Positions 15,503 to 24,719 of a stretch of DNA of 64,000 bases are shown one piece after another. Source of the DNA: G963668185 sp963668185 (lineage in GTDB: Bacteria > Chloroflexota > Dehalococcoidia > Lucifugimonadales > G963668185); contig OY764162.1 in assembly GCA_963668185.1 (NCBI GenBank), forward strand, positions 1,240,001 through 1,304,000, written 5' to 3'. The notes beneath the pieces are model-generated. The model saw only the letters and a program-made list of their open reading frames with translations. It did no database searches and was not told where the DNA came from. Position numbers and translations under genes: made by a program. Every line of letters starts with the position of its first letter. Positions within the stretch are counted from its first letter, which is position 1.

Positions 15503-16753
15503 CTACCCCCACCCCTCCATCAGCGTGCGGCGCAGGAGCGCGACGGCTGTCATGGACATGCGGGTGCGGTCCATCAGGCTTGTGCCGGCGGACGCGTACT
15601 CCCGCCGGGCGAACGACTGGCCGTCCGTGATCGAGATGTGCGTCACGCCGCGCGCGAGGTTCTGCGCCATGTCGCCCGGTTCCGGCACGCCGTGCACCGC
15701 GACGCCGATGCCCGCGTCGGCCTGGGCACGCACGGCCAGCGCCAGCGCGTCGGCGAGGGCCTGCCGGTCGTCCTCCGGGACGCCGGCCGCCGCGCCGCCG
15801 CCGGCGAACGAGAGCAGCCGCCTCATGGACGCCAGGTTGTTGCTTATCACGCCCTCCACGAACTGCTCCGGGCTCGCCCGCTTGAGCCGCTCCGTCAGCA
15901 TCCCGCCCGTCACGTCCTCGTACACCGCGATCGTCGAGCCCTGGGCCGCCAGCAGCGCGCCCGCCGCGTCCTCGATCGTCTCGTCGTTGACCGCGAAGAC
16001 GTGCGCGCCGAGCAGCTCCCTGACCTCCGCCTCCACCGGCGCGATCAGTTCCGCCGCCGCCGCATCGTCCGCAGCCTTCGCCGCGATTCGCACGTCCACC
16101 TGCCCCGGATGGGCCAGCACGCCGACCGTGGGATTGCTGGAGTTGGCGATCAGGTGGCCGATCCTGTCGTCCACGCTGCTCTCTCCCATGTCCGCGACCT
16201 TGAGGACCTTGTACGTGATGATCTCGGTGAGTTCGAACCTGCGCCGCAGGTACGGGACGACCTCGTTGTCGAACAGCCACTTGAGCTCGACCGGCACGCC
16301 GGGCAGCGCAAAGACCACGCCGCGCGGGTCCTCCACGATGAACGACGGCGCGGTGCCGTTCGGGTTCTCGACAGGAATCGCGCCCTCCGGGATGAACGCC
16401 TGCCGCTCGTTGTTGGCCGTCATGATGAACCCGCGCCGCCTGAACCGCGTCTCGATCTGCTCCACCAGCGCCGGGTCCTTCACCAGCTTGCGCCCCGTAA
16501 CCTCAGCTACGACCTCGCGCGTGAGGTCGTCCTGCGTCGGGCCCAGGCCCCCGCCGAGCAGGACCACGTCGGAGCGGTCCAGCGCGCGGCCTATCACCTC
16601 GGCCATGCGGCCGGGGTTGTCGCCCACGACCGTCTTGTAGAACAGGCCGATCCCCAGCGGAGTGAGCCGCTGAGCCATCCACGATGAGTTGGTGTCCACG
16701 ATCTGGCCGAGCAGCAACTCGGACCCGATGGCGACGATCTCGGCGTTGGGCAT
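15503..16753 (-). CDS. cinA: CinA family protein with altered deamidase site
   Basis: 416 aa, two domains. Residues 1-170 are the molybdopterin-binding/COG1058 domain with GSELLLGQIVDTNS and GGGLGPTQDD (67-76), linked to ADP-ribose pyrophosphatase activity in the family. Residues 255-416 correspond to the C-terminal NMN deamidase (PncC) domain. The catalytic signature usually reads AESCTGG; here it is YEDVTGG (278-284), so the nucleophilic Ser is Asp 280. The deamidase is probably inactive. ATG start, immediately after the LLM oxidoreductase stop. Confidence 0.85.
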   Translation of the reverse strand: MPNAEIVAIGSELLLGQIVDTNSSWMAQRLTPLGIGLFYKTVVGDNPGRMAEVIGRALDRSDVVLLGGGLGPTQDDLTREVVAEVTGRKLVKDPALVEQIETRFRRRGFIMTANNERQAFIPEGAIPVENPNGTAPSFIVEDPRGVVFALPGVPVELKWLFDNEVVPYLRRRFELTEIITYKVLKVADMGESSVDDRIGHLIANSSNPTVGVLAHPGQVDVRIAAKAADDAAAAELIAPVEAEVRELLGAHVFAVNDETIEDAAGALLAAQGSTIAVYEDVTGGMLTERLKRASPEQFVEGVISNNLASMRRLLSFAGGGAAAGVPEDDRQALADALALAVRAQADAGIGVAVHGVPEPGDMAQNLARGVTHISITDGQSFARREYASAGTSLMDRTRMSMTAVALLRRTLMEGWG

Positions 16754-17869
16754 CTACGCGCTCCTCTCGGCTTCGATCAGTTCTTTCGCAAGCGGGATGA
16801 TCTCCTCCGCCACTCTTACGCACTCCTCACGGTGCGGGAACCCGGACAGGATGAACTCGTCCATCCCGATACGCCAGTACTGCAACAGTTCGCTTGCAAC
16901 CTGCGAGTGGTCGCCGACGATGGCCGTGCCGCAGTTGACGCGCACCGTCGAGATGCCGTTCCACAGGCGCGGGCCGATGCGGTGGTCTTCGGCCTCGGCA
17001 AGCTGGAGCCGCTGGCCCACCATCGCGGTGCCCGCGAACTGCGCCTGCCGCTGCTCCCGGACGACGCCCGCGGCCCGCGACAGCAGGTCGTCCGCCGCCC
17101 GCCACGCCGCGTCCTCCGTGTCCCGCGCGACTATGTGCGTCCGCAGCCCGAACCGGGGCGTGCGGCCCGCCTCGGCAAACTGCGCTCGTGCGCGCTCCAG
17201 CAGCCCGGCCATGCGCTCGACCGGGCCGATCCAGCCCAGCAGCACGTCGCCCTGCCGCGCGGCGAGGCCCAGCGCGTTGTCGGACGCGCCGCCGAGGTAG
17301 AACTGCGGCCCGCCGCCGACCGGCCCCGGCGATACCATCGCGCCGTTCAGCCGGACGTGATCGCCGTCGAACACCACCGGCTCAGGCTTCGCCCACAGCG
17401 CGCGGACCGCCGCGATGAACTCCTCGGCGCGCTCGTACCTGAACTCGTGGTCGCTGTGTTCGCCGAGCCGCTCGAAGTCGCCCTGTATCCCGCCGGGCAC
17501 CACGTTCAGGTCCACGCGCCCGCCGCTGATCTGGTCCAGCGTGCCCGCCATCTGCGCGAACAGCCCCGGCGATATGAACCCCGGCCGCACGGCGATCAGC
17601 AGCCGGATCCGGCTTGTGACCGCCAGCAGCGCGGTAGCCATCGTCCACGTCTCGGCGAGCGGCGCCGTCTCCTCGAACAAGCCGTTCGAGAACCGCGTGG
17701 GAATCAGCAGCGAGTAGTACCCGTTGTCCTCCGCCGCGCGCACCACGTCCGACAGGTACTCGAACGAAGGCGGCCGCTCGGCGCGTTCGGTTCCGATGTG
17801 CTCGCCGTCTCCGTCTATCGGTACGAACCAGCTGAACCTGGGCTTGGGCCTGCCGGCTGCTTCAGTCAA
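16754..17869 (-). CDS. LLM-class flavin-dependent monooxygenase (SsuD-like)
   Basis: 371 aa, luciferase-like TIM barrel related to alkanesulfonate monooxygenase: FSWFVPIDGDGEHIG opening, DNGYYSLLIPT, SRIRLLIAVRPGFISP, the flavin/substrate strand SGGRVDLNVVPGG and HSDHEFRYERAEEFI. It should use FMNH2 supplied by a separate reductase and O2 to cleave C-S or related bonds. No sulfonate transporter or reductase is adjacent. It ends directly against the cinA start and is the first gene of that pair. Confidence 0.87.
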   Translation of the reverse strand: MTEAAGRPKPRFSWFVPIDGDGEHIGTERAERPPSFEYLSDVVRAAEDNGYYSLLIPTRFSNGLFEETAPLAETWTMATALLAVTSRIRLLIAVRPGFISPGLFAQMAGTLDQISGGRVDLNVVPGGIQGDFERLGEHSDHEFRYERAEEFIAAVRALWAKPEPVVFDGDHVRLNGAMVSPGPVGGGPQFYLGGASDNALGLAARQGDVLLGWIGPVERMAGLLERARAQFAEAGRTPRFGLRTHIVARDTEDAAWRAADDLLSRAAGVVREQRQAQFAGTAMVGQRLQLAEAEDHRIGPRLWNGISTVRVNCGTAIVGDHSQVASELLQYWRIGMDEFILSGFPHREECVRVAEEIIPLAKELIEAERSA

Positions 17870-17947
17870 GGGCTGCCTCCCATCGTCTCTTTCGACCGCA
17901 TAACCTTAAGGCAAAGAAACGCGGTTCGCCACTGAAGGCGCGCTTTG

Positions 17948-18082
17948 GCAAGTGTTCAGAGTTGATGTGGCGGCCCGGCAATCGCCGCTTTTACCCCATC
18001 TCAATCCTTCGAGGGACTCAGGACATGCCTTCCCCAGCAGACTGGGGAAGAGGCCAGAGGAGTACGAAGTCTGAACAGTTAC
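17948..18082 (+). repeat. MITE-like element with terminal inverted repeats
   Basis: 135 bp. Left end GCAAGTGTTCAGA (17948-17960), right end TCTGAACAGTTAC (18070-18082); these are imperfect 13-bp inverted repeats. Inside are GGCAATCGCCGCTTTTACCCC, a 23-bp insert (about 18006-18028) and the palindrome core at 18028-18051. No coding capacity. It shares both ends and interior with the 112-bp element at 40481-40592. Confidence 0.8.
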
Positions 18083-18138
18083 GCGCCGCCGTCATTAGTG
18101 AAAATCGTCTTGTGAAACGATAGAGTTACCTATCCTGT

Positions 18139-19605
18139 GTGCGTCTGCGAACAAGGTCTGGGTTATTGGGAGCTAGCGGCGGCATAGAACTGGCGATAAT
18201 CATCCTGGCGGACGGCGTCAGGCCCGACGTGTTGAGCGCGCTGTCCGCTTCCGGCGACACTCCCAACATCGGCAGGGCCTTCTATGCCGGAGGCCACAGC
18301 TACCGGGGCGTGACCGTCCTGCCCAGCGTCTCCAACGTCGCGTACATCCCCATGCTGACAGGGCAGTACCCTGGAACGGCCAACGTGCCCGCGCTCCGCT
18401 GGGTGGACAAGTCCAGCTTCAGGCCGGGCAAGGTGTATCTTCAAGGCCAGCGCTCGTACCTGGGGCCGACCCACGTCCGGCTCGACGGCGACCTCTCTCC
18501 AGACATCGAGACCCTCTTCGAACTGAATCCCGATTCCCTCGGCGTGCGCTGCGATATCCGGCGCGGCCTGACGGAAGAAAACAGCAGGTTCTCCCAGTTC
18601 GTCTCGATGCCCTTCATGTTCGTTGCCCACTACCTGCGAAGGGGCCACTTCGTGGACAGGATCGTCATGTCCCAGACGATCGCATGGCTCTCCCGGACGA
18701 ACGACCGCCGTTCCAGGTTCGTGTTCCTGCCGTTGGTGGACGTTGACAAGGTCTCTCACCGCTACGGCCCGGAGCACAGGCGCACGATCGAGTCCTACCG
18801 GCGCCTGGACGAACAGGTCGGACGGCTGGTTGACTGGCTGCGCAAGAATCGACTGTGGGATCGGACGCACTTGATGATTACCAGCGACCACGGCCATACC
18901 GAGACGAGGCAGCACCTGGACCTGACCTCCCTGTTGACCGAGCTTGGCTACTCCGTCTTCGAGCATCCGAACGTCTTCCTGCGCAGCGCGGACTCCGCGG
19001 TCACGGTGTCCGGCAACTCCTTCGCGTACGTCTATCTCGCCGCCGGCGGCGTGTGGGACGCGCCGTTGACGGCGGACGCGCTCGAGTCCGAGTATGCCGG
19101 CGTCCTGGAAGCGCTGCGGAGGCGAGAAGAGGTGGAGTGGATCGCATACAGGCAAAGCGGCGGGAGCGTGAAGATCGCTTCGGGCGACGGAGAGGCCGCG
19201 CTTGGCCTGGAGGGACGGCGGTACACGTACGCGTTCGACGGCGCGGACCCGCTGCGCCTGGGCCTGCGCCACAACTACGTCGACCGCGCACACGCGCTGG
19301 CGAAGACGATCGACACCGGCTTCCCGGACGCCCTGGAGCAGCTGTGGTTCCTCTTTCAGAGCGAGCGCGCCGGCGACATCGCGGTGACCGCCAGGCCGGG
19401 GTACGACCTGCGCGGCTGGCGCGAGTTCCCGGAGCACCGGTCTTCGCACGGCGCGCTGTGCAAGGAGCACATGGACGTCCCGATCCTGAGCAACCTGCCC
19501 CTGGCCGCGGACGCCGGCGCGCGGACCGTGGACCTGTTCCCGACCGTTGCTGAGGGCCTCAACCTGACGCCGACGAAGCCTCACTACGGGCGCAGCCTGC
19601 TTTGA
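18139..19605 (+). CDS. Alkaline phosphatase-superfamily phosphodiesterase
   Basis: 488-aa protein of the type I phosphodiesterase/nucleotide pyrophosphatase group. Metal-site elements are visible: an early ADGVRPD stretch, the VTVLPSVSNVAYIPMLTG region with the likely Thr/Ser nucleophile, LVDVDKVSHRYGPEH and the paired-metal motif ITSDHGHTETRQH. No signal peptide. Start is uncertain: GTG at 18139 is the longest frame, and TTG at 18166 is also possible. The following membrane-protein gene overlaps its stop as TTGA, suggesting a joint role, perhaps with a lipid or envelope phosphate ester. Confidence 0.8.
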   Translation: MRLRTRSGLLGASGGIELAIIILADGVRPDVLSALSASGDTPNIGRAFYAGGHSYRGVTVLPSVSNVAYIPMLTGQYPGTANVPALRWVDKSSFRPGKVYLQGQRSYLGPTHVRLDGDLSPDIETLFELNPDSLGVRCDIRRGLTEENSRFSQFVSMPFMFVAHYLRRGHFVDRIVMSQTIAWLSRTNDRRSRFVFLPLVDVDKVSHRYGPEHRRTIESYRRLDEQVGRLVDWLRKNRLWDRTHLMITSDHGHTETRQHLDLTSLLTELGYSVFEHPNVFLRSADSAVTVSGNSFAYVYLAAGGVWDAPLTADALESEYAGVLEALRRREEVEWIAYRQSGGSVKIASGDGEAALGLEGRRYTYAFDGADPLRLGLRHNYVDRAHALAKTIDTGFPDALEQLWFLFQSERAGDIAVTARPGYDLRGWREFPEHRSSHGALCKEHMDVPILSNLPLAADAGARTVDLFPTVAEGLNLTPTKPHYGRSLL

Positions 19606-20162
19606 TCGACGCCGTCGCTCGCTACAGGGTGACGCCGCGGCAGGCCGTCATCTGCCTGTCGGCGCTGCTGCTGCCCGCTACGGTCTGCACGCTGATCGTC
19701 TGGCGATTCCTGCCGCAGTGGTGGGAACTGTCCGCGTTCTTCTGGTACTCGATCCCCGGCAACAGCTTCATCCTGCTCCCGCACGAGCCCGGAGTGCTTT
19801 TCGCCGGAACGCTGTACCACCCGGCCCTGGTCGCGCTCGTGGGCGGCCTGGCGACGATTCCCGCGTCCACCATCGACTACCAGCTCTTCAAGCGGGCGCT
19901 GCGCCTCGGCTTTCTGGCGCAGGTGAGGCAGAGCCGCATTTCCGACTTCGCCAAGCGGGCCTTCTCCATACAGCCGTGGTGGACGACGGTGTTCTTCGCC
20001 TTCAGCCCGATCCCGTTCTACCCGGTCAGGATCGCCGCCCCGCTCGCCGAGTATCCGGCCACGCGGTACGTAGCAGCCGTCTTCGTCGGCCGGGTGCCGC
20101 GCTATTACCTCCTCGCGTGGGGGGGCGACTACGCCGCCCGCCTCCTGGGCTGGGGCCTCTGA
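19602..20162 (+). CDS. Small integral membrane protein, VTT/DedA-like
   Basis: 186 aa with four or so hydrophobic segments. The second half (FSIQPWWTTVFFAFSPIPFYPVRIAAPLAEYPATRYVAA) has the Pro-rich re-entrant pattern of SNARE-associated/VTT-DedA proteins, a family linked to lipid scrambling or transport. It starts with TTG in a TTGA overlap with the phosphodiesterase gene. Assignment by pattern only. Confidence 0.6.
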   Translation: MIDAVARYRVTPRQAVICLSALLLPATVCTLIVWRFLPQWWELSAFFWYSIPGNSFILLPHEPGVLFAGTLYHPALVALVGGLATIPASTIDYQLFKRALRLGFLAQVRQSRISDFAKRAFSIQPWWTTVFFAFSPIPFYPVRIAAPLAEYPATRYVAAVFVGRVPRYYLLAWGGDYAARLLGWGL

Positions 20163-20219
20163 AACTCAACCAGCTCCCGCGTTCACGCATCAGGGATGCT
20201 ATGTTGAAGCGAGCGGCCC

Positions 20220-20456
20220 TTATGCGTTGCGGTACACGTTGAGGAAGTCTTCGACAGCGATCTGCGCTTCGCGAAGGACGGCCCGAAGCGTCCCCTCCGC
20301 CGTGTCGTGGGGGCAACGCGGCAAGGTGATTTTGCGTCCCGTTATTCGATGACGCCAAACTTCATGGCTTCGGGGCCCTGGAATGTCGAACACGTAGCCG
20401 AATTTGCGAAGGCGGCGCGCCACGCTGCGGTAGTTGAATCCTGCGAGTTGTCCCAC
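20220..20456 (-). CDS. hicA: HicA-type mRNA interferase toxin
   Basis: 78 aa. The double-stranded-RNA-binding-like HicA fold is recognisable from VARRLRKFGYVFDIPGPRSHEVWRH; the active His is in GPRSHEVW. I start at the GTG at 20456, which overlaps the hicB stop as TAGTG. Longer upstream frames only read through hicB. Gene order is antitoxin first, the less common but known arrangement. Confidence 0.82.
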   Translation of the reverse strand: MGQLAGFNYRSVARRLRKFGYVFDIPGPRSHEVWRHRITGRKITLPRCPHDTAEGTLRAVLREAQIAVEDFLNVYRNA

Positions 20457-20707
20457 TAGGGCACGCTCACGGGCACCAGCAAATCTACGGCGGCCTTGTC
20501 CTCGAAGAACGACGCCAAGGCCTCGGGAATCGGATCCCTGTGGTGGATGCACCGCTCTGCGATCTTGCGAGCAAGGTCTTGCGCAATCTCCGTTGCCTCC
20601 GTGATGCTTTCACCTTCCACCACCAGTCCCGGCAAGTCAGGACTGGTGGCAAGAAACCCGCCATCTTCCAGAGGCTCGATGTGCAGCCTGATTGAAACTT
20701 CATTCAT
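20456..20707 (-). CDS. hicB: HicB-type antitoxin
   Basis: 83 aa with the HicB core: IRLHIEPLEDGGFLATSPDLPGLVVEGESITEATEIAQDL. This is the partial RNase H-like fold that masks HicA. It lacks an obvious C-terminal ribbon-helix-helix DNA-binding domain, so autoregulation may differ. ATG start; co-translated with hicA. Confidence 0.85.
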   Translation of the reverse strand: MNEVSIRLHIEPLEDGGFLATSPDLPGLVVEGESITEATEIAQDLARKIAERCIHHRDPIPEALASFFEDKAAVDLLVPVSVP

Positions 20708-20822
20708 TAGATTGACGCCCTTCCATGCAAGCGGACAGTTCTTGGCCTGATTATCGCCGGCCCAGCTTTCATATCATAACCGTTATTGCGAAAGCGTGTG
20801 TAGATGTCTCTGTCCCATCCCG

Positions 20823-22508
20823 CTATCCCGTCCGCGCCTTCCACCGGTCTATCGCCGCCTGCGCCCTGGGGCTGATCGCGTTCTGCACCTCCACGTTCAC
20901 CAGCGCAGGCCGCTCGATCATCAGCGCCCTGCGGATCGCGTCGTCCAGTTCGTCGGGGTGCTGGACGTGCTCGCCGTGTCCGCCCAGGCCCCGGACGACC
21001 TGGTCGTACCTTGTGGGCAGCAGGTCGGTCGCCACCTTGCGGTCGTACAGCCCGAGCTGGATCTGCGCGTCGATTCCCCACGTCGAGTCGTTGCCGAGAA
21101 TGGCGACTATGGCCAGGTTGTGGCGCACCGCCGTGTCGAACTCCATGCCGTTGAACGCGAACGAGCCGTCGCCGGTGAAGGCCACCACACGCCGGTCCGG
21201 GTACGCCGCCTTAAGCGCGATGGCCACCGGCAGCGCCGATCCCAGCATCCCCAGCGGCGGCAGGTACCACCAGCCGTTTGGCTGGAGCGCGGGCAGGTAC
21301 GACCGTCCGAAGTGGCAGAAGTCGCCGCCGTCGAACGACAGGTAGTCGTCCGCGGCCAGGTAGCGCCGCGCCGCCTTGAAGACGTACGCCGCGTGCATCG
21401 GCATCGTGGGCTCGGCCAGCGAGTCGAACCATTCGGCGTGGGCTTCCTGTTCCGCCTTGAGCCTGTCCGTCCACGGCAGGTCTCGCCACTCGTGCAGCGC
21501 CGCCTGCTCCGCCAGTTGGCTCACCACCGAGTCCACGTCTCCCTCGATGCCCACGTCCACCTCGCGGTTCCTCGCGATCTCCGCCGCCGACGGGTCCACC
21601 TGTATAACCCTGGCGTCCGCCGCGATAGCGGGCGGCCTCCCGAAACCCAAGTCCAGGTCCTGCTTCCGGCCAAGCAGCACGACCACGTCCGCCTCGCCCG
21701 ACAGGCGCGACGGCGCGCTGAGTCCGCGGTCGAAGAACCCCAGGCAGTACGGGTGCTCGTCTGAGACCAGCCCGCGCGCGTCTCCCTCCGTCATCAGAGG
21801 CGCGCGCGTCGTCTCGATCAGCCGCGTGAGCGCCTCGCCGGACCGGGCGTACGCCGCCGCGCTGCCAGCGATGATGAGCGGCCGAGCGGCGTCCCGAAGC
21901 AGCGCGACGGCCTCCTCGACCTGCTCCTTCGACGCATGTCCCGTGCCCGGCGGACGGCCCTTGTTCGGCGAGACGTAGCGCACCTCGTCCGCGTCCACCT
22001 CCTGCTCCTGGATGTCCACCGGGATCGTGAGGTGCACCGGCCCGCGCCGCCCAGAGTAAGCGACGCTCAGCGCCATGGAGACCATGTCCGGTATCCGGCG
22101 CGCGTCCGTGACCATCCACGCCCCCTTCGTCACCGGCTTGGCCATGCTCACCTGGTCGATCTCCTGCATCGCGCCCGTCCCCAGCGTGTGCAGGTCGGCG
22201 CAACCACTGATGGAGAGCATCGGCCTTTCCGCCTTCCACGCGCTCGCCAGCGCGGGCACGGCATTCGCGAAGCCCGGCGTCGTGTACATCGCCACGCCGG
22301 GGCCGCCCGTGATGCGCCCCCACGCCTCCGCCATGTGCGCGGCGGCCTGTTCGTGCCGCGTGTCCAGGAACCGGAACCGGTGGTCGGCCATCTCGTCCAG
22401 CACCGGCAGGATGTGGTCGCCCGCGATCGTGAAGACGGTCTCCACGCCTTCCTGCTTCAGGCACTCCGCGATGATGCGGCTGCCCGTGACCTTACGCTTG
22501 CCTGTCAT
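20823..22508 (-). CDS. Thiamine-pyrophosphate enzyme, acetolactate synthase-like
   Basis: 561 aa with the three domains of the decarboxylase/ALS family. The catalytic Glu lies in RHEQAAAHMAEAWGR, the central domain has LLRDAARPLIIAGSAAAYA, and the C-terminal TPP/Mg motif is GDGSFAFNGMEFDTA followed by GNDSTWG. Close relatives include oxalyl-CoA decarboxylase, benzoylformate decarboxylase and sulfopyruvate decarboxylase-like enzymes, so the substrate is open. I start at the ATG at 22508, with AGGAGG upstream, rather than 29 codons earlier. There is no ilvN regulatory subunit nearby, which argues against classical ALS. Confidence 0.85.
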   Translation of the reverse strand: MTGKRKVTGSRIIAECLKQEGVETVFTIAGDHILPVLDEMADHRFRFLDTRHEQAAAHMAEAWGRITGGPGVAMYTTPGFANAVPALASAWKAERPMLSISGCADLHTLGTGAMQEIDQVSMAKPVTKGAWMVTDARRIPDMVSMALSVAYSGRRGPVHLTIPVDIQEQEVDADEVRYVSPNKGRPPGTGHASKEQVEEAVALLRDAARPLIIAGSAAAYARSGEALTRLIETTRAPLMTEGDARGLVSDEHPYCLGFFDRGLSAPSRLSGEADVVVLLGRKQDLDLGFGRPPAIAADARVIQVDPSAAEIARNREVDVGIEGDVDSVVSQLAEQAALHEWRDLPWTDRLKAEQEAHAEWFDSLAEPTMPMHAAYVFKAARRYLAADDYLSFDGGDFCHFGRSYLPALQPNGWWYLPPLGMLGSALPVAIALKAAYPDRRVVAFTGDGSFAFNGMEFDTAVRHNLAIVAILGNDSTWGIDAQIQLGLYDRKVATDLLPTRYDQVVRGLGGHGEHVQHPDELDDAIRRALMIERPALVNVEVQNAISPRAQAAIDRWKARTG

Positions 22509-22594
22509 GCGCGCCTCCTGGTGAGCGGCCCGACCCGTGCCGTGTGGACACCGCCGGGGACTGTCGATAGTATGGCTCGGAGGGTGTAGCGTCA

Positions 22595-23092
22595 ATGAGA
22601 CCGCCGGAACAACGCGTTCGATTCTGCCAGCAGTGCGGCTCGGAGCTCGTTCAAAGGGAGATAGAAGGGGCAGACCGCCCTTACTGCGAGCGTTGCGGCA
22701 GTCCGGTCTTCTTCGATCCCAAGCTCGCCGCCGTCGTGCTGACGGCTATCGACGGCAAGCTGCTCATGGTGCGGCGCGGCGTCGAGCCGCAGATGGGCCG
22801 ATGGGCGTTTCCGTCCGGCTACGTGGACAGGGGCGAGTCGGTCGAGACTGCCGCCTGCCGCGAGGTGCTGGAGGAGACCGGCATGATCGTGGAGGTCGAG
22901 CGCATGTTGGGCGTGTACTCCAGGGATGGGCGCGACGTTGTGCTCATCGCGTTCGCCGCCCGCGTAACCGGCGGCGAGATGAAGGCGGGACACGACGCGC
23001 AGGAAGTCGGCCTTTTCGCCCCGGAAGACCTGACGAACCTGCCCTTCCCCCACGACGCGGATATTCTCAGAGACTGGCAGCGCCACCCCTGA
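22595..23092 (+). CDS. Nudix hydrolase with N-terminal zinc ribbon
   Basis: 165 aa. Residues 10-40 hold a zinc ribbon (FCQQCGSEL and YCERCGSPV), then a Nudix domain with the full box GYVDRGESVETAACREVLEETG (the G-x5-E-x7-REU-x-EE-x-GU pattern). It should hydrolyse a nucleoside-diphosphate-linked substrate with Mg; the ribbon resembles that of NADH pyrophosphatase-like enzymes, but the SQPWPFPxS motif of NudC is absent. Divergent from the TPP enzyme, sharing an 86-bp promoter region. Confidence 0.9.
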   Translation: MRPPEQRVRFCQQCGSELVQREIEGADRPYCERCGSPVFFDPKLAAVVLTAIDGKLLMVRRGVEPQMGRWAFPSGYVDRGESVETAACREVLEETGMIVEVERMLGVYSRDGRDVVLIAFAARVTGGEMKAGHDAQEVGLFAPEDLTNLPFPHDADILRDWQRHP

Positions 23093-23122
23093 AAGTCACC
23101 CCGGTGGCCTGATACCAGTTCC

Positions 23123-23148
23123 CGTTCGTCCTGAGCCTGTCGAAGGAC
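23123..23148. repeat. Dispersed repeat copy in convergent gap
   Basis: GTTCGTCCTGAGCCTGTCGA continuing to AGGAC, the inverted form of the CCCTTCGACAGGCTCAGGGC repeat at 12689, 13048 and 14535. It lies between the convergent Nudix and TPR genes. Confidence 0.7.
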
Positions 23149-23158
23149 CGCAGACTCC

Positions 23159-23842
23159 CTACTGCATCCCCGCCAACAGTTCCTGTGCGCTGAGGGCGAG
23201 TTGCTGGTCCCTGGCCAGTATGATCACCTGCTCCAGGTCCGAGATGGCCGCGTCCCTGTTGCCGGCGAGCGAGTGCGCCTCCGCCCTGCGGAAGTAAAGC
23301 TCCGCGTCGTCGGGCGCCAGCCTGATCGCCGACGAGAAGTCCGCCACTGCCGAATCGTAGTCTTCGGTGAACATGTACAACTCGGCCCGGTTCCGGTGCG
23401 CGTCGGTAAGCGCGGGCTCCGTCTGGATTGCCTTCGTGAAGTTGACAAGCGCTTCGTCAAGCTCGCCCGTCGCTCCGTACACCAGCCCGCGGTAGTTGAA
23501 CGCCAGGCCCAGTTCCGGCTCCAGCGTCAGCGCCCGTTCGAGATCGTCCAGCGCCTCGCTGTAGCGCGAGATCGCGTAGAAGGCGAACGCTCTGCCCGCA
23601 TACGCGTCCGCGAACTCCGGATTAAGCTCGATCGACTCCTGGTACGCCTCCAGGGCCCGCGTGATGTTGCCCTGCACCCTGTACTCCTCGGCTTCGATGT
23701 AGAAGCGCAGGGCGTCCCGTTCCTTCGCCTTCTGGTTCTCTCCGCAGCCCGCCGCGAGTATGACAGCCGCCGTCGCCGCCAAGAGCAGCAGCGCAGGCAG
23801 CAGGGCCGGGGCTAGGCGCACGTTGCTCACGCCGGCTCCCAC
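23159..23842 (-). CDS. TPR-repeat lipoprotein
   Basis: 227 aa. A signal peptide with a strong hydrophobic core ends in the lipobox LAAGC (Cys about residue 33), so the protein is probably lipid-anchored outside the membrane. It is followed by about five 34-residue tetratricopeptide repeats (e.g. ALEAYQESIELNPEFADAYAGRA, ALDDLERALTLEPELGLAFNYRG). TPRs mediate protein contacts; partner unknown. The start overlaps the MBL-hydrolase stop, so the two genes are probably co-transcribed. Confidence 0.88.
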   Translation of the reverse strand: MGAGVSNVRLAPALLPALLLLAATAAVILAAGCGENQKAKERDALRFYIEAEEYRVQGNITRALEAYQESIELNPEFADAYAGRAFAFYAISRYSEALDDLERALTLEPELGLAFNYRGLVYGATGELDEALVNFTKAIQTEPALTDAHRNRAELYMFTEDYDSAVADFSSAIRLAPDDAELYFRRAEAHSLAGNRDAAISDLEQVIILARDQQLALSAQELLAGMQ

Positions 23843-24624
23843 ACGCGCCTGCCGTTCTGCCTTACGTACCTCCCGAAGCCCGGGTCCGGGTAGTGGCCCG
23901 CCGCTACCAGCGCCCCGTCCTCCTCCAGCCGGTCAAGCACCGCGTGGCGCGTCTCGCGCGCGAGTATGTTGTCCATGTCGAACAACGGGTTCCAGTGCGT
24001 GTAGCGGGCCTGCGCCGGCGTGTGCGACACGTCTCCGAGCACGTATCCCTTCTCGCCGCCGGATCCGATCTCGAAGGACATGTGGCCCGGCGTGTGTCCA
24101 GGCGTCGCCGCCGCCTTCAACTCGTTCGTGATTTCGTAGCCGTCCTCGATCAGGTCCATCACGTTCAGATCGCGGAGCGGCAGTACCTGCTCTCGTATGT
24201 GCTCCTGGGGTTCCTCGGGCCTTGTCCAGAACTCCCAGTCGTCCTTCGGCACGAGGTAGCGCGCGTTGGGGAATGTCGGCGAGCCGTCCGTCAGGTTCCA
24301 GCCCACGTGGTCCGGGTGCAGATGGGTCAGCGCCACGAGGTCCACGGCAGTACGGTCCACCCCTTTGCGCTCCATGTCCTCCAAGAGCGCGCCGTCCTCC
24401 GCCTGAAGGCCCGTGTCCACCACTATGAGCTGTCCCCGCGAACGTATAGCCACTGAGCCGTACCTCGGATGTATGAGCTCGTCATCGTCGAGCAGTTGCG
24501 GAAACTCCTCCCGCCAGTGGGCCATCGCGCTTTGCGGAAACACGCGATTGGGCTCCCCCTCGCCATATCCGTCGGTCAGCGATACCAGTTCGACCTGGCC
24601 CACTCTGGTACTGTGTCCTGCCAC
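23827..24624 (-). CDS. MBL-fold metallo-hydrolase
   Basis: 265 aa from the GTG at 24624, which has AGGAGG about 5 nt upstream; the frame upstream of this has no family character. The metallo-beta-lactamase motif THLHPDHVGW binds two metals, and further ligands are in ATPGHTPGHMS and LGDVSHTP. The layout resembles quorum-quenching lactonases and related hydrolases (AHL-lactonase-like), but the substrate is not determined. Confidence 0.88.
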   Translation of the reverse strand: MAGHSTRVGQVELVSLTDGYGEGEPNRVFPQSAMAHWREEFPQLLDDDELIHPRYGSVAIRSRGQLIVVDTGLQAEDGALLEDMERKGVDRTAVDLVALTHLHPDHVGWNLTDGSPTFPNARYLVPKDDWEFWTRPEEPQEHIREQVLPLRDLNVMDLIEDGYEITNELKAAATPGHTPGHMSFEIGSGGEKGYVLGDVSHTPAQARYTHWNPLFDMDNILARETRHAVLDRLEEDGALVAAGHYPDPGFGRYVRQNGRRVWEPA

Positions 24625-24719
24625 TTGGTCCTCCTGCCGCGCCGTCGCCTGGCGCTGGCGCGGACTTGGCCGGATTCTATCGCGCGTCCATGAGCCTGCA
24701 CAACGAAAGCACGCCGCCG

